16,390 nucleotides of DNA from Clostridia bacterium (GTDB taxonomy: Bacteria; Bacillota; Clostridia; Christensenellales; Aristaeellaceae). Shown here in pieces: positions 13,704 to 16,390 of this stretch (the first letter of the stretch is position 1; each line of letters starts with the position of its first letter). Both the position numbers and the translations under genes were made by a program. The DNA lies in NCBI GenBank assembly GCA_016295665.1, contig JAEDKS010000040.1, positions 1-16,390 of the forward strand, written 5' to 3'. The notes below the pieces were generated by a model, which made no database searches, was not told the origin of the DNA, and saw only the letters and a list, made by a program, of their open reading frames with translations.

Positions 13704-14099
13704 ATGAAAGCAACGCTGCTGTCCTACAACCTCCCCGAGGATCATCTGCGCCATCTCCGCTTCCTGTGCCTGCGGATGGGCATTGTCCTCCGCCCGGTGC
13801 CCCCGGAGGAATGGGGGCTGCCCCTGTCCGTGCTGGCCGGGCTGACGGAAGATGAGGGCGAAAGGCCCGTGCCGGAGGGCACCATCCCGGGCACCATGCT
13901 GGTGATGTGCGGCTTCTCCGGCTCCATGGTGAACAGCCTGCTGAGCGCCATGCGTCAGGCCCGGCTGCCCGCCGTGGCGCTCAAGGCCATCCTGACCCCG
14001 AGCAACGCCGCCTGGAGCAGCACCTTCCTCCACGCGCAGCTGCTGGAGGAGCATCAGGCCCTGCAGCAGGGCCGCACGCCCGCCCACGAGCAGCAGTAA
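13704..14099 (+). CDS. DUF3783-family small protein
   Basis: A 131-residue soluble protein of the DUF3783 type, whose function is not known. Features seen: the N-terminal KATLLSYNLPEDHLRHLRFLCLRMGIVLRPVPPEEWG (about residues 2-38), a central PGTMLVMCGFSGSMVNSLLSAMRQA (62-86) and LPAVALKAILTPSN-AW (88-103), then a helical, Gln/Ala-rich C-terminus with LLEEHQ. No signal peptide or membrane segment is visible. The start follows from the ribosome site at 13688-13693. It follows the GT-C-like gene after 18 bases and precedes nifJ by 89. Members of this family are common near metabolic genes in anaerobic Bacillota; that is general recollection, not shown here. Confidence 0.75.
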   Translation: MKATLLSYNLPEDHLRHLRFLCLRMGIVLRPVPPEEWGLPLSVLAGLTEDEGERPVPEGTIPGTMLVMCGFSGSMVNSLLSAMRQARLPAVALKAILTPSNAAWSSTFLHAQLLEEHQALQQGRTPAHEQQ

Positions 14100-14188
14100 G
14101 CTGTCATAACCGGCATGGCATCCACATATACTGATCGCAGCGCCCCGCCGTTTGCCGGGCGCCCCAACACGATCAGGAGGTGGATGCC
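14100..14188 (+). promoter_or_regulatory. Gap before nifJ: possible weak promoter and stem-loop
   Basis: TATACT (14127-14132) could be a -10, but no good -35 stands 16-18 bases upstream. GCGCCC (about 14140-14145) can pair with GGGCGC (about 14157-14162); no T-run follows, so it is not an intrinsic terminator. AGGAGG (14175-14180) is eight bases before ATG 14189 and selects it over ATG 14184, which is only three bases away and in another frame. Confidence 0.4.
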
Positions 14189-16390
14189 ATGCCCTTTTCC
14201 ACCGTGACAGACGGCTGCGGTGCCGTCGCTCATGTGGCCTATGCCTTTACCGAATGTGCCGCGGTCTACCCCATCACCCCGTCCTCCACCATGGCGGAGG
14301 CGGTGGAGGGCTGGGCCGCCGCCGGACGGCGCAACCTGCTCGGAGAGCCGGTCACCGTCCGTCAGCTGCAGTCCGAGGCGGGCGCGGCGGGCGCGCTTCA
14401 CGGCGCGGCGGCCTGCGGTACCCTCTGCACCACCTTCACCGCCTCCCAGGGGCTGCTGCTCATGATTCCCACCATGTACAAGCTTGCCGGTGAGCTGCTG
14501 CCCTGCGTGTTCCACGTCAGCGCCCGGGCCCTGTCCACCCATGCCCTGTCCATCTTCGGTGACCACAGCGACGTGATGGCCTGCCGGCAGACGGGCTTTG
14601 CCATGCTCTGCTCCGCCGGTGTACAGGAGGCGGCGGACTTCGCCCTGTGTGCCCACATCGCCACGCTCCGCGCCTCCGTGCCCTTCCTGCACTTCTTCGA
14701 CGGCTTCCGCACCAGCCATGAGCTGCAGCGCGTCTCCCTGCTCACAGACGATGAGCTGCGCCCCCTGCTTCCCCTGTCCGCGCTGGATGCCTTCCGCAGC
14801 CGCGCCCTGGATCCGCAGCATCCCCATCAGGCGGGCACCGCCCAGAATCCGGACGTGTACTTCCAGAACCGGGAGGCCGCCAATCCCCGCTACGAGGCGC
14901 TGCCCGGCATCGTCCAGTCGGTGTTTGCCGACATCGCGAAGGCCACCGGCCGCCGCTACCATCTGGTGGACTACGCCGGCGCCCCGGACGCGGATCGGGT
15001 CATCATCTGCATGGGCTCCGCCTGCGACACCGCCCATGAGACCGTGGGCCGGCTCTGCGCCCTCGGAGAGAAGGTGGGCGTGGTGAAGGTGCGGCTGTAC
15101 CGGCCCTTCCCCGCGAAGGCGCTGGCGGACGCGCTGCCCGCCACCGTCCGCGCCGCCGCGGTGCTGGATCGCACCAAGGAGCCCGGCAGTGACGGCGAGC
15201 CGCTGTATCTGGATGTCTGCGCGGCGCTGCGGGCCCACGGGCGGGACATCCGTCTGACCGGCGGACGCTACGGGCTGGGCGGCAAGGAGCTGACCCCCGG
15301 CATGGTCAAGGCCGCGCTGGACAGCCTGCGGCACGCGGACAAGCCCCGCTTCACCCTGGGCATCGAGGACGACGTGACCCGGCTCTCCCTGCCCTGGGAC
15401 GAGCACTTTCAGGCCGCCCCGGCGGGCACCGTCAGCTGCCGGTTCTATGGCATCGGCTCCGACGGCACCGTGGGCACCGTGAAGGCGACCGCCAAGCTGC
15501 TGGGCGCCCAGGAGGGCATGGAGGTGCAGGCCTTCTTCGCCTACGACTCCAAGAAGTCCGGCGGCCTGACGGTCAGCCACCTGCGCTACGGCCCCGCGCC
15601 CATCCGCAGCGCCTACCTCATCGGCGACGCGGACTTTGCCGCCTGTCATCACCCGGGCTTCCTGGGGCAGGTGGACATGCTCTCCAGCCTGAAGGAGGGC
15701 GGCACCTTCCTGCTTTCCTGCCCCTGGGAGGGGGAGGCGCTGGCGGAGCATCTGCCCGCCAGCGTCCGGCGCGCGATGGCACGGCGCGGCATCCGGCTGT
15801 ACACCATCAACGCCGCCGCCATCGCGGAGGAGGCGGGCATTCCGGGCCGGACGGGCGGCATCATGCAGGCGGCGTTCCTGCAGCTGATGAAGGTGCTGCC
15901 GGAGGATGCGCTGGAGGACACCCTGCGCCGTCAGGTACAGACCCTCTACGGGCGCAAGGGTGACGAGGTGGTGCAGCGCAATCTGCGGGCCATCGCGCAG
16001 ACGGCCCACGCGCTGCGATCCGTCCCCGTGCCCGCGTCCTGGGCCGACGCGCCGGAGGAGGCAGAGGCATGCCCCGTGCCGCCGTCCGATGACTCCCCAA
16101 GCGCCCGGTGGTACCGGCAGGCGGCCCAGGCCATGCTGCGTCAGGAGGGCGACCGGCTACCGGTGTCCGCCTTCCCGCCGGACGGCATGGTGCCCACCGC
16201 CACCTCCCGCTACGAGAAGCGCGGCATCGCGTGGCGCGTCCCCCACTGGGAGAAGGAGCGCTGCATCCGCTGCGGCCTGTGCACAATGGCGTGCCCCCAC
16301 GCCTGTATCCGCCCCTTCCTGCTGCCCGATGGCACCGATGCCCCGGCAGGCTTCGAGACCATCCCCGATCCGCTGGGACAGTACCGGGTG
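14189..16390 (+). CDS. nifJ: Pyruvate:ferredoxin (flavodoxin) oxidoreductase, C-terminus cut by window edge
   Basis: Cytoplasmic enzyme that oxidises pyruvate with CoA to acetyl-CoA and CO2, passing electrons to ferredoxin or flavodoxin; a key step of anaerobic fermentation. Of about 1,170-1,190 residues in the family, 734 are visible. In order: the pyruvate-contact Thr in YPITPSSTMAE (27-37, Thr30), the TPP-activating Glu in QSEAGAAGALHG (61-72, Glu63), TASQGLLLMIPTMYKLAGELLPCVFHVSARAL (84-115), HALSIFGDHSDVMA, FLHFFDGFRTSHELQ, domain II and III stretches including YGLGGKEL-TPGMVKAA and GSDGTVGTVKATAKLLG, and the first ferredoxin-like motif CIRCGLCTMACPHACIRPF (Cys692, 695, 698, 702). The second 4Fe-4S set and the TPP domain would lie beyond 16390. 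The N-terminal DGN of most members reads DGC here. The start is set by AGGAGG at 14175-14180. Confidence 0.96.
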   Translation, partial: MPFSTVTDGCGAVAHVAYAFTECAAVYPITPSSTMAEAVEGWAAAGRRNLLGEPVTVRQLQSEAGAAGALHGAAACGTLCTTFTASQGLLLMIPTMYKLAGELLPCVFHVSARALSTHALSIFGDHSDVMACRQTGFAMLCSAGVQEAADFALCAHIATLRASVPFLHFFDGFRTSHELQRVSLLTDDELRPLLPLSALDAFRSRALDPQHPHQAGTAQNPDVYFQNREAANPRYEALPGIVQSVFADIAKATGRRYHLVDYAGAPDADRVIICMGSACDTAHETVGRLCALGEKVGVVKVRLYRPFPAKALADALPATVRAAAVLDRTKEPGSDGEPLYLDVCAALRAHGRDIRLTGGRYGLGGKELTPGMVKAALDSLRHADKPRFTLGIEDDVTRLSLPWDEHFQAAPAGTVSCRFYGIGSDGTVGTVKATAKLLGAQEGMEVQAFFAYDSKKSGGLTVSHLRYGPAPIRSAYLIGDADFAACHHPGFLGQVDMLSSLKEGGTFLLSCPWEGEALAEHLPASVRRAMARRGIRLYTINAAAIAEEAGIPGRTGGIMQAAFLQLMKVLPEDALEDTLRRQVQTLYGRKGDEVVQRNLRAIAQTAHALRSVPVPASWADAPEEAEACPVPPSDDSPSARWYRQAAQAMLRQEGDRLPVSAFPPDGMVPTATSRYEKRGIAWRVPHWEKERCIRCGLCTMACPHACIRPFLLPDGTDAPAGFETIPDPLGQYRV

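Noticed and set aside
14140..14162. Intrinsic terminator upstream of nifJ
   Set aside because: The stem has a mismatch and no T-run follows, so it does not meet the form of an intrinsic terminator.
14054..16009. A 651-codon minus-strand frame antisense to nifJ
   Set aside because: The plus strand encodes unmistakable NifJ; the antisense product is low-complexity.

Overview
The window comes from a GC-rich, anaerobic bacterium, most likely a high-GC member of the Clostridia (Bacillota). This is inferred from strong AGGAGG-type ribosome binding sites, a homodimeric-type pyruvate:ferredoxin oxidoreductase, a DUF3783 protein, a B12-type radical SAM/DUF4080 protein, a YbxB-like methyltransferase and a long clostridial-type PRPP synthetase. 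No RNA gene, mobile element, CRISPR array or phage gene was seen. Most of the window is ordinary chromosomal housekeeping sequence.

Layout. (1) Positions 1-3735, minus strand: an Fe3+/AfuABC-type ABC importer in the order binding lipoprotein, fused double-domain permease, ATPase (cut by the left edge). The binding-protein gene carries an in-frame TAA near its middle, while its promoter is a perfect consensus and the permease and visible ATPase are intact. (2) Positions 3736-4019: a divergent intergenic region with a promoter on each strand and a mirrored A/T tract behind each. (3) Positions 4020-5739, plus strand: prs (PRPP synthetase, unusual in length and active-site sequence) and a closely spaced GNAT gene, ending at a bidirectional terminator shared with the convergent operon. 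(4) Positions 5790-10557, minus strand: a five-gene operon of membrane protein, rsuA, a YbxB/RsmC-like methyltransferase, a MalY/PatB-like PLP enzyme and an acyltransferase-3 membrane protein. The first four overlap at their start and stop codons. (5) Positions 10558-10704: a second divergent promoter region centred on a 14-bp perfect palindrome (20 bp with one mismatch) that supplies both -35 elements. (6) Positions 10705-16390, plus strand: the radical SAM/DUF4080 protein, a GT-C-like membrane protein, a DUF3783 protein, and nifJ (cut by the right edge).

How the genes fit together. The importer would bring in ferric iron or a phosphorylated small molecule, with ATP hydrolysed by the MalK-like subunit; the stop codon should disable capture unless another binding protein substitutes. 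Prs makes PRPP for nucleotide, His and Trp synthesis. The minus operon joins ribosome modification (RsuA, YbxB-like) with a C-S lyase/aminotransferase and an envelope acyltransferase, which looks like a co-transcribed housekeeping set. The rightward cluster joins two Fe-S enzymes (radical SAM and NifJ) to a predicted membrane glycosyltransferase and a DUF3783 protein; a functional link is only suggested by co-orientation. No clear new multi-gene system was found. The observations most worth checking are the interrupted binding protein, the palindromic divergent promoter, and the atypical Prs.
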